Assembly: GCA_035551935.1 (NCBI GenBank)
Contig: DASZMJ010000343.1
Location: forward strand, 1 to 30,643
DNA: 30,643 nucleotides
Direction: 5' to 3'
Origin: DASZMJ01 sp035551935
GTDB lineage: Bacteria; Planctomycetota; Planctomycetia; Isosphaerales; Isosphaeraceae
In this document: piece by piece, positions 6,841 to 15,082 of the stretch
How positions within the stretch are numbered: the first letter of the stretch is position 1
How the letters are laid out: each line of letters opens with the position of its first letter
Made by a program: the position numbers and the translations under genes
The notes under the pieces: generated by a model
Database searches by the model: none
Seen by the model: the letters and a program-made list of their open reading frames with translations, nothing else
What the model was told of the DNA's origin: nothing

Positions 6841-8844
6841 ATGCCGATCAAGACCGAGCTGATCTGGGACGGGAAGTATGACGCCGACGGCAAGCGGGTC
6901 GCCCCCCTGCGGGTAGCCCTGCCGTTTCAGACTGTCGAGACGGTCAACGAGTCGGCCCAGGATCGGCAACTCAACCTCTTCCAGTCCGCCTCGAAGGCCC
7001 AGGCGTGGCGCAATCACCTGATCTGGGGGGACAAGAAGTACGTGCTGCCGTCGCTCCTGGCCGAATTCGCCGGCAAGGTCGATCTGATCTACATCGACCC
7101 CCCCTTCGACACCGGGGCGGATTTCTCGTTCACGGCCGCCGTCCCGGAAACGGATGATGAGGACGCCGAATCGGTCGCGTTCACCAAGCAGCCGAGCATC
7201 ATCGAGCAGAAGGCGTATCGGGACACTTGGGGCCGCGGGTTAGACTCATACCTACACTGGTTCCATGAGACCGCGATCGGTCTCTACGAATTGCTAGCAG
7301 AGACGGGCAGTTTTTTTGTACATCTAGACTATCATGTCAGCCATTATGTTAAATGTATATTAGATGAAATCTATGGATCAAATAATTTTCAAAATGAGAT
7401 TATTTGGAAAAGGAGCCACGCACAGAATAATACGAAAGGCTTCGGCCCGAACCATGATGTGATCTATTGGTTTACAAAGACAAACAATTATACGTGGAAT
7501 CAAATATATCAAAAGTACGAAAAATCCTACGAAGACAAGCATTATCGCCACGTCGACGCAAATGGTCGACGGTACAAGCACGAAAATCCGAGCGGGGCGG
7601 GGACGAGGCAGGGTGTGACTGGAAAACCCTGGAGAGGAATCGACCCCACTAAGAAAGGCAGACATTGGGCATATACACCGGACCAGCTTGAAGAGTTGGA
7701 CACGAAAGGACTTATCTATTGGCCCGAGAAACGTGGTGCTTGGCCCTATATAAAAACATATCTTGATGAAATGAAAGGGATGCCGGCTCAAGATAGTTGG
7801 TCAGATATAGATCCTATTAATATGGTCGCCATAGAACGCACAAACTATCCCACTCAAAAACCCGAAGCTCTCCTTGAGCGCGTCATCAGAGCCGCCTCCA
7901 ACGAGAACGATCTCGTCCTCGACTGTTTCGCCGGTTCCGGTACAACCGCCGCCGTCGCCGAGAAGCTGAACCGCCGGTGGATCGCATGCGACCTCGGCCG
8001 CTTCGCCATTCACACGACGCGGAAGCGGCTGCTGAACATCCCTGACGTCCGGCCGTTCGTCGTACAAAACCTCGGGAAGTATGAGCGACAGATGTGGCAG
8101 GTCGGGGCCTTCGCCGACTCCGGCCCGGCGAAGGTCGAGGAGGCGACGCGACGCCATCGGGCCTATATCGATTTCATCCTCACGCTGTATCACGCCTCCC
8201 CTCTGAACGGCTACACCTGGCTCCACGGGGTCAAGGCGGGCCGGATGGTCCACGTCGGCGGGGTCGATGCACCGGTCAGCGTCGGCGACGTTCAGCAGAT
8301 CGCCATCGAGTTCAAGCGGGCGATGGGGACCGGCAAGGACGCCCCGACGACCAACGGCGTGGACGTGCTCGGCTGGGAGTTCGCCTTCGAGTTGAACGAG
8401 GTCGCCAAGCAGCAGGCCGCCGCCGCCAACATCCAGATGCAGTTCAAGCGCATCCCCCGCGACGTGATGGACAAGCGGGCCGTCGAGCAGGGAGATATCC
8501 AATTCTTCGAGCTGGCCGCCCTGGCGGTGGACGTATCGGTCAAGGGGCGGGAGGCGACCCTGACCCTCACCGACTTCGTCATCCCCCCCGACGACGTCCC
8601 CGCGGAGGTGATGGGGGCGGTCCGGCACTGGTCGCAGTGGATCGACTATTGGGCGGTCGATTGGGACCACAAGGGAGACGCCTTCCACAACCAGTGGCAG
8701 AGCTTCCGCACCCGCAAGGACGGCAAGCTCGCCCTGTCGGCCACGCACCGCTACGAGGAGCCGGGCGAGTATCGCGCCGTGGTCAAGGTGATCGACATCC
8801 TCGGCAACGACACGACCAAGACGGTGAAGGCCAAGGTGAAGTAG
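6841..8844 (+). CDS. mod: Type III restriction-modification DNA methyltransferase (Mod), beta class
   Basis: The product has 667 residues from ATG 6841 (MPIKTELIWDGKYDADGKRV); an ATG at 6820 is the alternative. Motif IV is IYIDPPFDTGADFSF (DPPF at residues 86-89). Motif I is LDCFAGSGTTAAVAEKLNRR (FAGSG near 363), preceded by NYPTQKPEALLERVI. The order DPPY-TRD-FxGxG is that of beta-class amino-methyltransferases, which methylate adenine N6 in type III systems. Mod supplies target recognition for both methylation and cleavage with Res, whose start is 12 bp after the mod stop. The middle (about 7300-7870, residues ~155-342) is AT-rich with AAA/AAT/ATA codons, unlike both flanks; this is the target-recognition region. 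The C-terminal tail (EEPGEYRAVVKVIDILGNDT) resembles a PKD-like beta fold. The reading frame is intact. Confidence 0.92.
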   Translation: MPIKTELIWDGKYDADGKRVAPLRVALPFQTVETVNESAQDRQLNLFQSASKAQAWRNHLIWGDKKYVLPSLLAEFAGKVDLIYIDPPFDTGADFSFTAAVPETDDEDAESVAFTKQPSIIEQKAYRDTWGRGLDSYLHWFHETAIGLYELLAETGSFFVHLDYHVSHYVKCILDEIYGSNNFQNEIIWKRSHAQNNTKGFGPNHDVIYWFTKTNNYTWNQIYQKYEKSYEDKHYRHVDANGRRYKHENPSGAGTRQGVTGKPWRGIDPTKKGRHWAYTPDQLEELDTKGLIYWPEKRGAWPYIKTYLDEMKGMPAQDSWSDIDPINMVAIERTNYPTQKPEALLERVIRAASNENDLVLDCFAGSGTTAAVAEKLNRRWIACDLGRFAIHTTRKRLLNIPDVRPFVVQNLGKYERQMWQVGAFADSGPAKVEEATRRHRAYIDFILTLYHASPLNGYTWLHGVKAGRMVHVGGVDAPVSVGDVQQIAIEFKRAMGTGKDAPTTNGVDVLGWEFAFELNEVAKQQAAAANIQMQFKRIPRDVMDKRAVEQGDIQFFELAALAVDVSVKGREATLTLTDFVIPPDDVPAEVMGAVRHWSQWIDYWAVDWDHKGDAFHNQWQSFRTRKDGKLALSATHRYEEPGEYRAVVKVIDILGNDTTKTVKAKVK

Positions 8845-8856
8845 GGGGCGACGCTG

Positions 8857-11409
8857 ATGGGCCGCAAGAAGACGCCGGCCGACCCCACCGCCGCGCCGCT
8901 GTTCGACGTGAAGACGAGCACCGCCCCGTGCGTCCCCGCCATCCGCGAGAAGGTGGACGCCTGGCGAGTCGCCGACTACCCCGGCGCCTCGGCGACGACC
9001 CGCCGACTGCTCCATCACTGGTTCAAGACCGACCATCGCCTCGCCAACGGCCGCCGCTTCGCCTACCACTATTCCCAGCAGCACGCCATCGAGACGTTGA
9101 TCTATCTGTTCGAGGTCGCCGGCATCCGTCGGCAGAAGTCGCTGCTGGAGACCTACGCAACCCGCCAAGACTTGAAGCTGCTCCAGTTCGACGACTTCGC
9201 CCGCTACTGCGTGAAGATGGCCACCGGCAGCGGCAAGACGAAGGTGATGAGCCTGGCCGTCGCCTGGCAGTACCTCAACGCGGTGGCCGAGGCCCGCGAC
9301 GACTTCGCGCGGACGTTCCTCCTGCTGGCCCCCAACGTGATCGTCTTCGAGCGGCTGCGGAGCGACTTCGAGGGGGGCCGGATCTTCCACCTCGACCCGG
9401 TCATCCCCGATGACCTGCGCATCTTCTGGGACTTCCAGTGCTACATGCGGGGCGAGGGGGAGCGGGCCGGCTCTACGGGCGCCCTCTACCTGACCAACAT
9501 TCAGCAGTTCTACGAGCGTCCCCAGGCCGAGGCCGACGAGCCCGACATCATGACGGCCATGCTCGGGCCCAAGCCCCCCGCGAAGGGGTCGGAGGTCGAG
9601 GATTTCGCCCCTCGGATCGTCGCCCGGGGCGGGCCGGCGGTCGTGCTCAACGACGAGGCCCACCACACCCACGACGAGGGGAGCGAGTGGAATATCTGCC
9701 TCCGCCGCCTCCACGGTTCGATCCCCGGCGGCCTGGCGGCGCAGCTCGACTTCACCGCGACCCCCCGGCACACCAAGGGCCAACTCTTCTCCTGGACGGT
9801 CTACGATTACCCACTCAAACAGGCCATCCTCGACGGGATCGTCAAGCGACCGCTCAAGGGGATCGCCAAGGGGATCAGCGAGGCGCCCTCCGAGATCGCC
9901 AGTGTCCGCTATCAGATGTACCTGACGGCGGGCGTCGAGCGATGGAAGGAGTACCGCGACCAACTGGCCCCCTTTGGCAAGAAGCCGATCCTGTTCCTGA
10001 TGCTCAACGAGACGGCCGAGGCCGACGACGTGGGGGACTGGCTCAGGCAGAAGTACCCCGCGGAGTTCGGCGGGGAGCGCGTGCTCATCATCCACACCGA
10101 CAGGTCGGGCGAGGTCTCGAAGAAGGGCCTGGACAAAGCCCGGGCGACCGCCCGCGAGGTGGACGACGGCACGAGCCCGGTCAACTGCATCGTGAGTGTG
10201 GTGATGCTCCGCGAGGGCTGGGACGTCCAGAACGTGACGGTGATCGTCGGCCTGCGGCCCTACACCGCCACGGCGAACATCCTCCCGGAGCAGACCGTCG
10301 GTCGGGGCCTGCGGCTCATGTTCCGGGACCAGGGGGTCGGCTACACCGAGCGGGTGGACGTGATCGGCACCCGTAAGTTCATCGATTTCGTCGAGCAGTT
10401 GGAGAAAGAGGAGAACCTGGACCTCGAGACCTTCGAGCTTGGCAAGGATAAGCTGGTCATCGCCGGCATCGAGCCGGTTCAAGAGAAGCTGGCCAAGGAC
10501 ATCACCATCCCCGAGTTGAGCCCGATCCTGGCCCGCAAGACGACCTTGGCTGAGGAGATCGCCTCCCTCGACGTCTCGGCGATCACCTGTCCCCGCCTGT
10601 CCCGAAAGGCGACGGACAAGGCCGCGGCGAGCTTCCATTACGAGGGTTACGATATCATCACACTTCAGAAGATCATCGAGAACGACTATATCATCCCCGC
10701 CATGCAGACGGCCGAGGAGGTCATCGGCTATTACGCCCGGCGGATCGCCCAGAACCTCAAGCTCCCTTCTCAGTTCGCCGCCCTGGTCCCCAAGGTCCGG
10801 GAGTTCCTGGAGACCAGGGCGTTCGGCGAGCCCGTGACGCTCAACACACCCGAGATGGTCAAGGCCATCAGCAGCAACGTCGCCCACTTCCTGACCGTCA
10901 ACACCTTCGCCAAGGCGTTGCACGGCCTGGTGGTCCAGGAGCTTCAGCCCGAGTTGCTCGGCGAGGGCCGGCGGCTGTCGGAGACGCCGATATTCCCCTG
11001 GTCGCGCCCGACGCTGGCCTCGGACAAGTGCGTCTTCAACCTCGTGCCTTGCGACAACCAGTTCGAGCGTGAGTTCGCCCGCTTCCTCCACGACGCCGAC
11101 GACGTGGAGCGGTTCGCCAAGCTCCCTGAGCAGTTCCAGTTCACGATCGAATACACCGACGGGTCGGGCAATCTCCGGTATTACGAGCCCGATTTCGTCG
11201 CTATCACCCTCGACGGCACGCACCACCTGATCGAGACCAAGGGCCTCGAAGACGTCAACGTCGCCCACAAGGCTCGCGCCGCCCGCCTCTGGTGCGAGAA
11301 CGCCACGATGCTCACCAGCACGCCGTGGGCGTTCCTGATGGTCCGGCAGAATGATTACAACGGGCTCCGGCCGACGGAGTTCGCCGACCTTTCGGCGTTG
11401 GCGCTTTGA
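8857..11409 (+). CDS. res: Type III restriction endonuclease helicase/nuclease subunit (Res)
   Basis: The product has 850 residues. SF2 helicase motifs are in order: Walker A MATGSGKT (121-128), DEAH box VLNDEAHH (263-270), motif III FTATPRH (299-305) and motif VI QTVGRGLR (479-486). Near the C-terminus YEPDFVAITLDGTHHLIETK (776-795) is a PD-(D/E)xK nuclease site with D779, E793 and K795. With Mod it forms the ATP-dependent type III restriction complex, which cuts DNA after long-range communication between inversely oriented sites. It follows mod by 12 bp, so translation is probably coupled. All motifs and the frame are intact, so the system looks active. GC content and codon use match the chromosome, unlike the centre of mod. 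Confidence 0.92.
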   Translation: MGRKKTPADPTAAPLFDVKTSTAPCVPAIREKVDAWRVADYPGASATTRRLLHHWFKTDHRLANGRRFAYHYSQQHAIETLIYLFEVAGIRRQKSLLETYATRQDLKLLQFDDFARYCVKMATGSGKTKVMSLAVAWQYLNAVAEARDDFARTFLLLAPNVIVFERLRSDFEGGRIFHLDPVIPDDLRIFWDFQCYMRGEGERAGSTGALYLTNIQQFYERPQAEADEPDIMTAMLGPKPPAKGSEVEDFAPRIVARGGPAVVLNDEAHHTHDEGSEWNICLRRLHGSIPGGLAAQLDFTATPRHTKGQLFSWTVYDYPLKQAILDGIVKRPLKGIAKGISEAPSEIASVRYQMYLTAGVERWKEYRDQLAPFGKKPILFLMLNETAEADDVGDWLRQKYPAEFGGERVLIIHTDRSGEVSKKGLDKARATAREVDDGTSPVNCIVSVVMLREGWDVQNVTVIVGLRPYTATANILPEQTVGRGLRLMFRDQGVGYTERVDVIGTRKFIDFVEQLEKEENLDLETFELGKDKLVIAGIEPVQEKLAKDITIPELSPILARKTTLAEEIASLDVSAITCPRLSRKATDKAAASFHYEGYDIITLQKIIENDYIIPAMQTAEEVIGYYARRIAQNLKLPSQFAALVPKVREFLETRAFGEPVTLNTPEMVKAISSNVAHFLTVNTFAKALHGLVVQELQPELLGEGRRLSETPIFPWSRPTLASDKCVFNLVPCDNQFEREFARFLHDADDVERFAKLPEQFQFTIEYTDGSGNLRYYEPDFVAITLDGTHHLIETKGLEDVNVAHKARAARLWCENATMLTSTPWAFLMVRQNDYNGLRPTEFADLSALAL

Positions 11410-11471
11410 GTTAGATTTTTAATGACTTAACATTTCATAGCTGTGTAATCATCGCAGGAGATGATGAAGCG

Positions 11472-11620
11472 TCACCGACCCGTCAAGGTCCCCGATGCGA
11501 CCCGAATCATCGCCACGATCCCCGCCTTGACTGCCTCGGGGAGCCTCGGCCACACCGCGGCAACTTCCGCCAGGTCGGGAGGTATGCTACGATCGTCGGT
11601 GGGCAAATGGTGGGCAGCGG
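11472..11620 (-). pseudogene. Second tyrosine integrase remnant, extreme C-terminus (right end of island)
   Basis: The minus strand reads AAHHLPTDD, then DLAEVAAVWPRLPEAVKAG and IVAMIRVASG before a stop at 11472. This is the characteristic closing segment of planctomycete island integrases (...WPxLPEAxxAGIxAMI...). AHHLP aligns with AHYLP of the left remnant, so two related integrases are represented, not two halves of one. The related tracts GGGCAAATAATGGGCA (left) and GGGCAAATGGTGGGCA (right) encode this block. No catalytic residues remain. It lies about 50 bp inside the right direct repeat. Confidence 0.6.
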
Positions 11621-11671
11621 GCGCGTGTGTCGCCCGTAAATCCTTGTGGTTTCCCACCTTATGCGGCTCGC

Positions 11672-11737
11672 GGGACGGTCTTGAAAACCGTAGAGGCGTC
11701 ACAACCTCCGTGGGTTCGAATCCCACCCCCTCCGCTC
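11672..11737 (+). repeat. attR-type direct repeat, partial tRNA-Ser copy
   Basis: Perfect 66-bp copy of 5689-5754. It contains the anticodon arm, variable arm, T arm and acceptor 3' strand of tRNA-Ser(UGA) but no 5' half, so it cannot form a tRNA. It marks the right boundary of the island. Confidence 0.92.
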
Positions 11738-11756
11738 TCCCGACCGGCGATGGACC

Positions 11757-12176
11757 ATGCTGATCGTCGACGACCGCATCGCGATCCCGCTCGAGGAGTT
11801 CCGGTTCGAGTTCGCGCGCTCGGGGGGCCCGGGCGGGCAGAACGTGAACAAGGTGGCCTCGAAGGCGGTGCTCCGTTGGAAGCCCGGCGCGAGCCCGAGC
11901 CTGCCCGAGCCGGTGCGGGCGCGGCTGCTCCGCGCGGTCGCCTCGCGGCTGACGACCGAGGGGGAATTGCTCGTCACCTCGCAGCGGACTCGCGACCAGG
12001 GGCGCAACGTCGACGATTGCCTCGACAAGGTCCGGCGGCTCGTCCTCGCCGCCGCGACGCCGCCGAAGGCCCGCAAGGCGACCCGGCCCACCTTCGCCTC
12101 GAAGGTCCGCCGCGGCGCCGAGAAGGCGCGACGCGCCGCCGCCAAGCGGCTCCGACGCCCCCCCGACGCCGATTGA
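11757..12176 (+). CDS. arfB: Peptidyl-tRNA hydrolase ArfB (YaeJ/ICT1-type ribosome rescue factor)
   Basis: The product has 139 residues, the usual length for ArfB. The GGQ loop is FARSGGPGGQNVNKV (GGQ at 26-28), whose glutamine-bearing loop hydrolyses peptidyl-tRNA. The C-terminal tail from ~105 is extremely rich in Lys/Arg/Ala (KVRRGAEKARRAAAKRLRR); in the family this tail inserts into the mRNA channel of ribosomes stalled without a stop codon. Residues 60-100 (TSQRTRDQGRNVDDCLDKV) match the release-factor fold; the short length excludes RF1/RF2. The gene begins 19 bp after the island's right repeat, so its natural upstream region was displaced by the insertion and its promoter may now lie in the island end. 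Confidence 0.9.
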   Translation: MLIVDDRIAIPLEEFRFEFARSGGPGGQNVNKVASKAVLRWKPGASPSLPEPVRARLLRAVASRLTTEGELLVTSQRTRDQGRNVDDCLDKVRRLVLAAATPPKARKATRPTFASKVRRGAEKARRAAAKRLRRPPDAD

Positions 12177-12210
12177 CCCGAACCCAACCCCAGGACGGAG
12201 CCGACCGCCG

Positions 12211-12480
12211 ATGGCCGACCTGTCGCCGTATCAGCAGAAGATCGTCAAGCGTTATTATGAGAATTACGACGCGATCCAGGCGCAGCGGCTCGCCGAGCTC
12301 GTCACCGAGCTCTACCTCGCCGAGGGCAAGGCGCGCGACCGGCTCTGGAAGCGGGCCGGCGAGGCGCTCGCGAAGCTCGGGTTCCCCGCCGCCCGCGTCG
12401 AGCACCTGCTCTCGAAGCGCGACCCGGCCCTGCTCGCCGGCGCCTTGAACGAACTCGAGCCGAAGGACAAGGCGCGCTGA
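12211..12480 (+). CDS. Small helical protein of unknown function
   Basis: The product has 89 residues (MADLSPYQQKIVKRYYENYD...). It is predicted to be all helical, with a central amphipathic stretch (RLAELVTELYLAEGKARDRL) and a Lys/Arg-rich end. Codon third positions are GC-rich like its neighbours and the start has a GGAG 11 bp upstream. It follows arfB by 34 bp on the same strand and may be co-transcribed. I do not recognise a named family; it has the look of a short conserved bacterial protein, possibly nucleic-acid or ribosome associated, which is inference from the neighbour only. Confidence 0.65.
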   Translation: MADLSPYQQKIVKRYYENYDAIQAQRLAELVTELYLAEGKARDRLWKRAGEALAKLGFPAARVEHLLSKRDPALLAGALNELEPKDKAR

Positions 12481-12631
12481 ATCGCCCGGGACGCGCAACT
12501 CCAAGTCCCAGATCGTTGCGGCGGCCGTACGCCGGATTGAACACGAAGTTCGCGCCAATCCCGATCATGGCCGTCGAAATCCGGCCGGAATCGGTCCAGA
12601 AAAAAGCAGGATTCCGCCTGATATGGCATGT

Positions 12632-12660
12632 TGACAACCTCGACCCGGTTTCGTAAATTT
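12632..12660 (+). promoter_or_regulatory. Near-consensus sigma-70 promoter of the XRE regulator, with overlapping dyad
   Basis: TTGACA at 12632-12637, exactly 17 bp, then TAAATT at 12655-12660; ATG follows at 12711. The -35 box lies inside GTTGACAAC (12631-12639), a small dyad (GTTG/CAAC) that could be an operator for the HTH protein encoded just downstream. This is the best promoter match in the window. Confidence 0.72.
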
Positions 12661-12710
12661 TAGTCAGCTTGCCGAACGAGTCCGGCGAGAGAAACCGGGG
12701 GGGAACGAAC

Positions 12711-13199
12711 ATGAACCTGGCCAAGCGGATCCGCGACTATCGGTACGCCAAGGGATGGGGTCCCGACGAGCTGGCGTCGCGGGCCGAGATCTCGAGGACG
12801 GCGCTGTATCAGATCGAGAGCGGCAAGACCGAGCTGCCGCGGGCGGGGACGCTGCGACGGATCGCGCGGGCGCTGGAGGTGCCCATCGACGTCCTCCTGG
12901 GGAACGCCGAGACGGGCTCGTGGGACCTGCCCCCGTTCCCGGCCCCGGTCGCCGAGCCGGCGCAGCGACGACGGGGCCCGGCCTGGGCCACCAACGAAGA
13001 ACCCTTCGCCCGGCAGGCCGACGACGAGCCGGCCGAGGCCGCGTACGCGTCGGCCTCGTGGTCGGCCCCGACCCGCGAGCGCGACCTGACCCGCAAGCTC
13101 CACGACCTGCTCGAGTCGCCCCTGGGCGAGGGCGTCGCGCGGATCGTCGAGGAGTCGCACCGCATGCTGCCCGCGATGTCGGCCAAGCGGCTCGGCTGA
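12711..13199 (+). CDS. XRE-family (Cro/CI-type HTH) transcriptional regulator
   Basis: The product has 162 residues from ATG 12711, preceded by a strong GGGGGGGAA ribosome site. Residues ~4-60 are a Cro/CI helix-turn-helix: LAKRIRDYRYAKGWGPDELA, then ISRTALYQIESGKTELPR and IARALEVPIDVLLG. The middle (65-120) is a Pro/Ala/Glu-rich linker. The C-terminus (RDLTRKLHDLLESPLGEGVA) is a helical segment that may serve dimerisation or sensing. It has no peptidase or kinase domain. The near-consensus promoter 50 bp upstream carries a dyad over its -35 box, so autoregulation is plausible. Targets are unknown; the following secreted-protein gene is the nearest candidate. Confidence 0.85.
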   Translation: MNLAKRIRDYRYAKGWGPDELASRAEISRTALYQIESGKTELPRAGTLRRIARALEVPIDVLLGNAETGSWDLPPFPAPVAEPAQRRRGPAWATNEEPFARQADDEPAEAAYASASWSAPTRERDLTRKLHDLLESPLGEGVARIVEESHRMLPAMSAKRLG

Positions 13200-13311
13200 A
13201 CGGTTCTCCCGGCGCCCGCCGCGAACGTCGGGTAGAATTCCTCAAGGTCCGACGACGAACGGCCGACGATCGGCCCGACGCCCGACGGCCCCCCACCTTG
13301 AGGCGACACCG

Positions 13312-13812
13312 ATGCGGATCGTGACGGGGTGCCGCGCGCCCGGAGTGCTCGTGTCCCTGGGATGCCTGGCCCTGGCCGCCGGCCCGGCGACCGCGGGCGG
13401 GCCCCACGCCCGCGCCCGGCGGGTCCGGGCCCTGGTGCCGACGGCCGCCGTCGCGCCGGCGACGGTCGCGCCGATGCAGACCAGCGGGTTCTTCCCGACC
13501 CCGGTGGCCCTCATCCGGGGCAGCGGCAACGCCGGCGGCGGCTACACGCCGCTCGGGCAGTACGGCCCCTATTCGATGTCGTACTTCGGCCCGTTCTCGT
13601 CCTTCCGCGCCACCGCGGCGCCGGTGGTCGTCTACGCGCGGGGTTATGACGGCGTCTACCGTCCGACGGTGGCCCGGACCTTCTCGACGCCGAACCTGCC
13701 GGCCGCGTCGCCGGTGGTGTATCCGACGCAATCGACCCACGTCGACGGCCCGCGCCGGCCGATCTTCTTCCCGGCGCACGACGCGGCGATCAACTGGCTC
13801 GACCAGAACTGA
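13312..13812 (+). CDS. Small secreted protein of unknown function
   Basis: The product has 166 residues. It begins with an Arg-containing n-region and a hydrophobic stretch ending at ALAAGPATAGG, which fits a Sec signal peptide cleaved near residue 28. The mature part is rich in Pro, Gly, Tyr, Ser and Phe (GGGYTPLGQYGPYSMSYFGP) with no cysteine and no catalytic motif. Such short Tyr/Gly/Pro-rich exported proteins are common in planctomycetes and may be surface or matrix components, but I recognise no family. It lies 112 bp after the XRE gene. Confidence 0.65.
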   Translation: MRIVTGCRAPGVLVSLGCLALAAGPATAGGPHARARRVRALVPTAAVAPATVAPMQTSGFFPTPVALIRGSGNAGGGYTPLGQYGPYSMSYFGPFSSFRATAAPVVVYARGYDGVYRPTVARTFSTPNLPAASPVVYPTQSTHVDGPRRPIFFPAHDAAINWLDQN

Positions 13813-13956
13813 TCGCGGTGGCGGCCCGGGCAATCCGGGCCGTCGGCGCGGGACCGGCTATCCCCGACCGGATCGAAGCCGATTATGATGGGGGGCGCGG
13901 CCCTCCCGTGCGAGCCGGCCGCGCCCGATCGGTCGTTCCGGGTCAGGGAGGGTCTC

Positions 13957-15009
13957 GTGCGCGACGACAGGCCGCTGGTGGCGTTGACGATGGGGGACGT
14001 GGCCGGCATCGGGCCCGAGGTCATCGCGAAGGCCTGGGGCGAGTCCCCGTTGCGGACCCTGGCGCGGGTCGTCGTCATCGGCAGCCACGTCGTCCTGGCC
14101 CGGGCCCTGGCGTGCGTCGGCGGCGCGGCGCAGATCCAATTGATCGAGCGGCCCGAGCAGGCCGAGCCCAGCGCGCGGACGATCCCCTGCCTCGACGCGA
14201 CCGACCAGCGGCTCGACGACATCGCGCCGGGTCGGATCGACGCGCGCGCCGGCCGCGCCGCGTACCAGTTCCTGAACGCCGCGATCGACCTGGCCCTGGC
14301 CGGCCGGGTCGACGCGGTGACGACCTTGCCCTTGAACAAGGAGTCGCTGCACGCCGGCGGCATCCGCCACCCCGGGCACACCGAGATCCTCGCCGAGCGC
14401 TGCGGCGTGACCGACCACGCGATGATGCTCTACCTCGGCCCTCCCATCGGCGCCGGCGACTCGGGCCTGGGGGTCGTGCACGTGACGCTGCACATGCCGT
14501 TGCGGCGGATCTTCGAGCAGATCACCGTCGAGGCCGTGCTCGAGAAGATCGCCCTGGCCGACCGCGCGTTACGGCCCTTGACCGGCGGCCGGGCGCCGCG
14601 GGTGGCGGTCGCGGGCCTGAACCCGCACGCGGGCGAGAACGGCCTCTTCGGCGACGAGGAGTCGCGGGTGCTCGCCCCGGCGATCCGCCAGGCCAAGGCG
14701 CTGGGCATCGACGTCGACGGGCCGATCGCCGCCGACACGCTGTTCGTCCGCGCCATCGGCGGCGAGTTCGAGGCGGTCGTCGCGATGTACCACGACCAGG
14801 GTCACGTCGCGCTCAAGTCGATCGGCTTCAACCACGCCGTCAACGTGACGCTCGGCCTGCCGATCGTCCGCACGAGCGTGGCGCACGGCACCGCCTACGA
14901 CATCGCCTGGCTCGGCCGCGCCGAGACCTCCAGCCTGATCGAGGCCGTCCGCGTCGCCGCCCGCATCGTCGCCGGCCGCCGAACCCTCGGCCCGGCCGCG
15001 GTGTCGTGA
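13957..15009 (+). CDS. pdxA: 4-hydroxythreonine-4-phosphate dehydrogenase (PdxA family)
   Basis: The product has 350 residues from GTG 13957, chosen because GGGAGGG lies 5 bp upstream and the conserved start (PLVALTMGDVAGIGPEVIAK) follows at once; an ATG at 13885 would add 24 residues of no known similarity. The three metal-binding histidines of PdxA are in HPGHTEILAE, VVHVTLHMPLRR and MYHDQGHVALKSIGF. LNPHAGENGLFGDEE and GLPIVRTSVAHGTAYDIA are further family blocks. PdxA oxidises 4-phosphohydroxy-L-threonine in the DXP-dependent route to pyridoxal 5'-phosphate, in the cytoplasm with NAD. Related PdxA2 enzymes act on threonate or erythronate phosphates; with no sugar-acid kinase nearby, the vitamin B6 role is preferred. 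A TATGAT at 13884-13889 may be its -10 element. Confidence 0.9.
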   Translation: MRDDRPLVALTMGDVAGIGPEVIAKAWGESPLRTLARVVVIGSHVVLARALACVGGAAQIQLIERPEQAEPSARTIPCLDATDQRLDDIAPGRIDARAGRAAYQFLNAAIDLALAGRVDAVTTLPLNKESLHAGGIRHPGHTEILAERCGVTDHAMMLYLGPPIGAGDSGLGVVHVTLHMPLRRIFEQITVEAVLEKIALADRALRPLTGGRAPRVAVAGLNPHAGENGLFGDEESRVLAPAIRQAKALGIDVDGPIAADTLFVRAIGGEFEAVVAMYHDQGHVALKSIGFNHAVNVTLGLPIVRTSVAHGTAYDIAWLGRAETSSLIEAVRVAARIVAGRRTLGPAAVS

Positions 15010-15082
15010 GCCCGTCGTCCCCCCGACGACCCCATTGCCCCGGCCGCTACAATGGGGGGAAACGACGTCGGAGCCGCGCACC

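Larger units (their letters stand above)
5689..11737. mobile_element. tRNA-Ser-integrated island carrying a type III restriction-modification system
   Basis: The island lies between the 66-bp direct repeats. The left repeat is part of an intact tRNA-Ser; the right one is only the 3' part of the gene. Inside, from left to right, are a C-terminal integrase fragment (minus), a truncated FDPYHKWLGI-type gene (plus), mod and res (plus), and a second integrase C-terminal fragment (minus). No complete integrase, excisionase or transfer gene is visible, so the island is probably no longer self-mobile. ArfB starts 19 bp after the right repeat, so before insertion tRNA-Ser and arfB were probably adjacent. 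Confidence 0.9.

Noticed and set aside
5853..6893. 346-codon minus-strand frame across the left island end
   Set aside because: It crosses the integrase remnant in the wrong frame and the FDPYHKWLGI fragment antisense; no domain is recognisable.
7801..11268. 1155-codon minus-strand open frame opposite mod/res
   Set aside because: Antisense to motif-complete Mod and Res; no recognisable domain in the translation.
11410..11471. AT-rich stretch after res as a terminator
   Set aside because: No stem with a following T-run could be found; low GC alone is not enough.
13855..13890. Full sigma-70 promoter before pdxA
   Set aside because: TATGAT is present but no -35-like hexamer lies 16-18 bp upstream, so only the -10 is mentioned.
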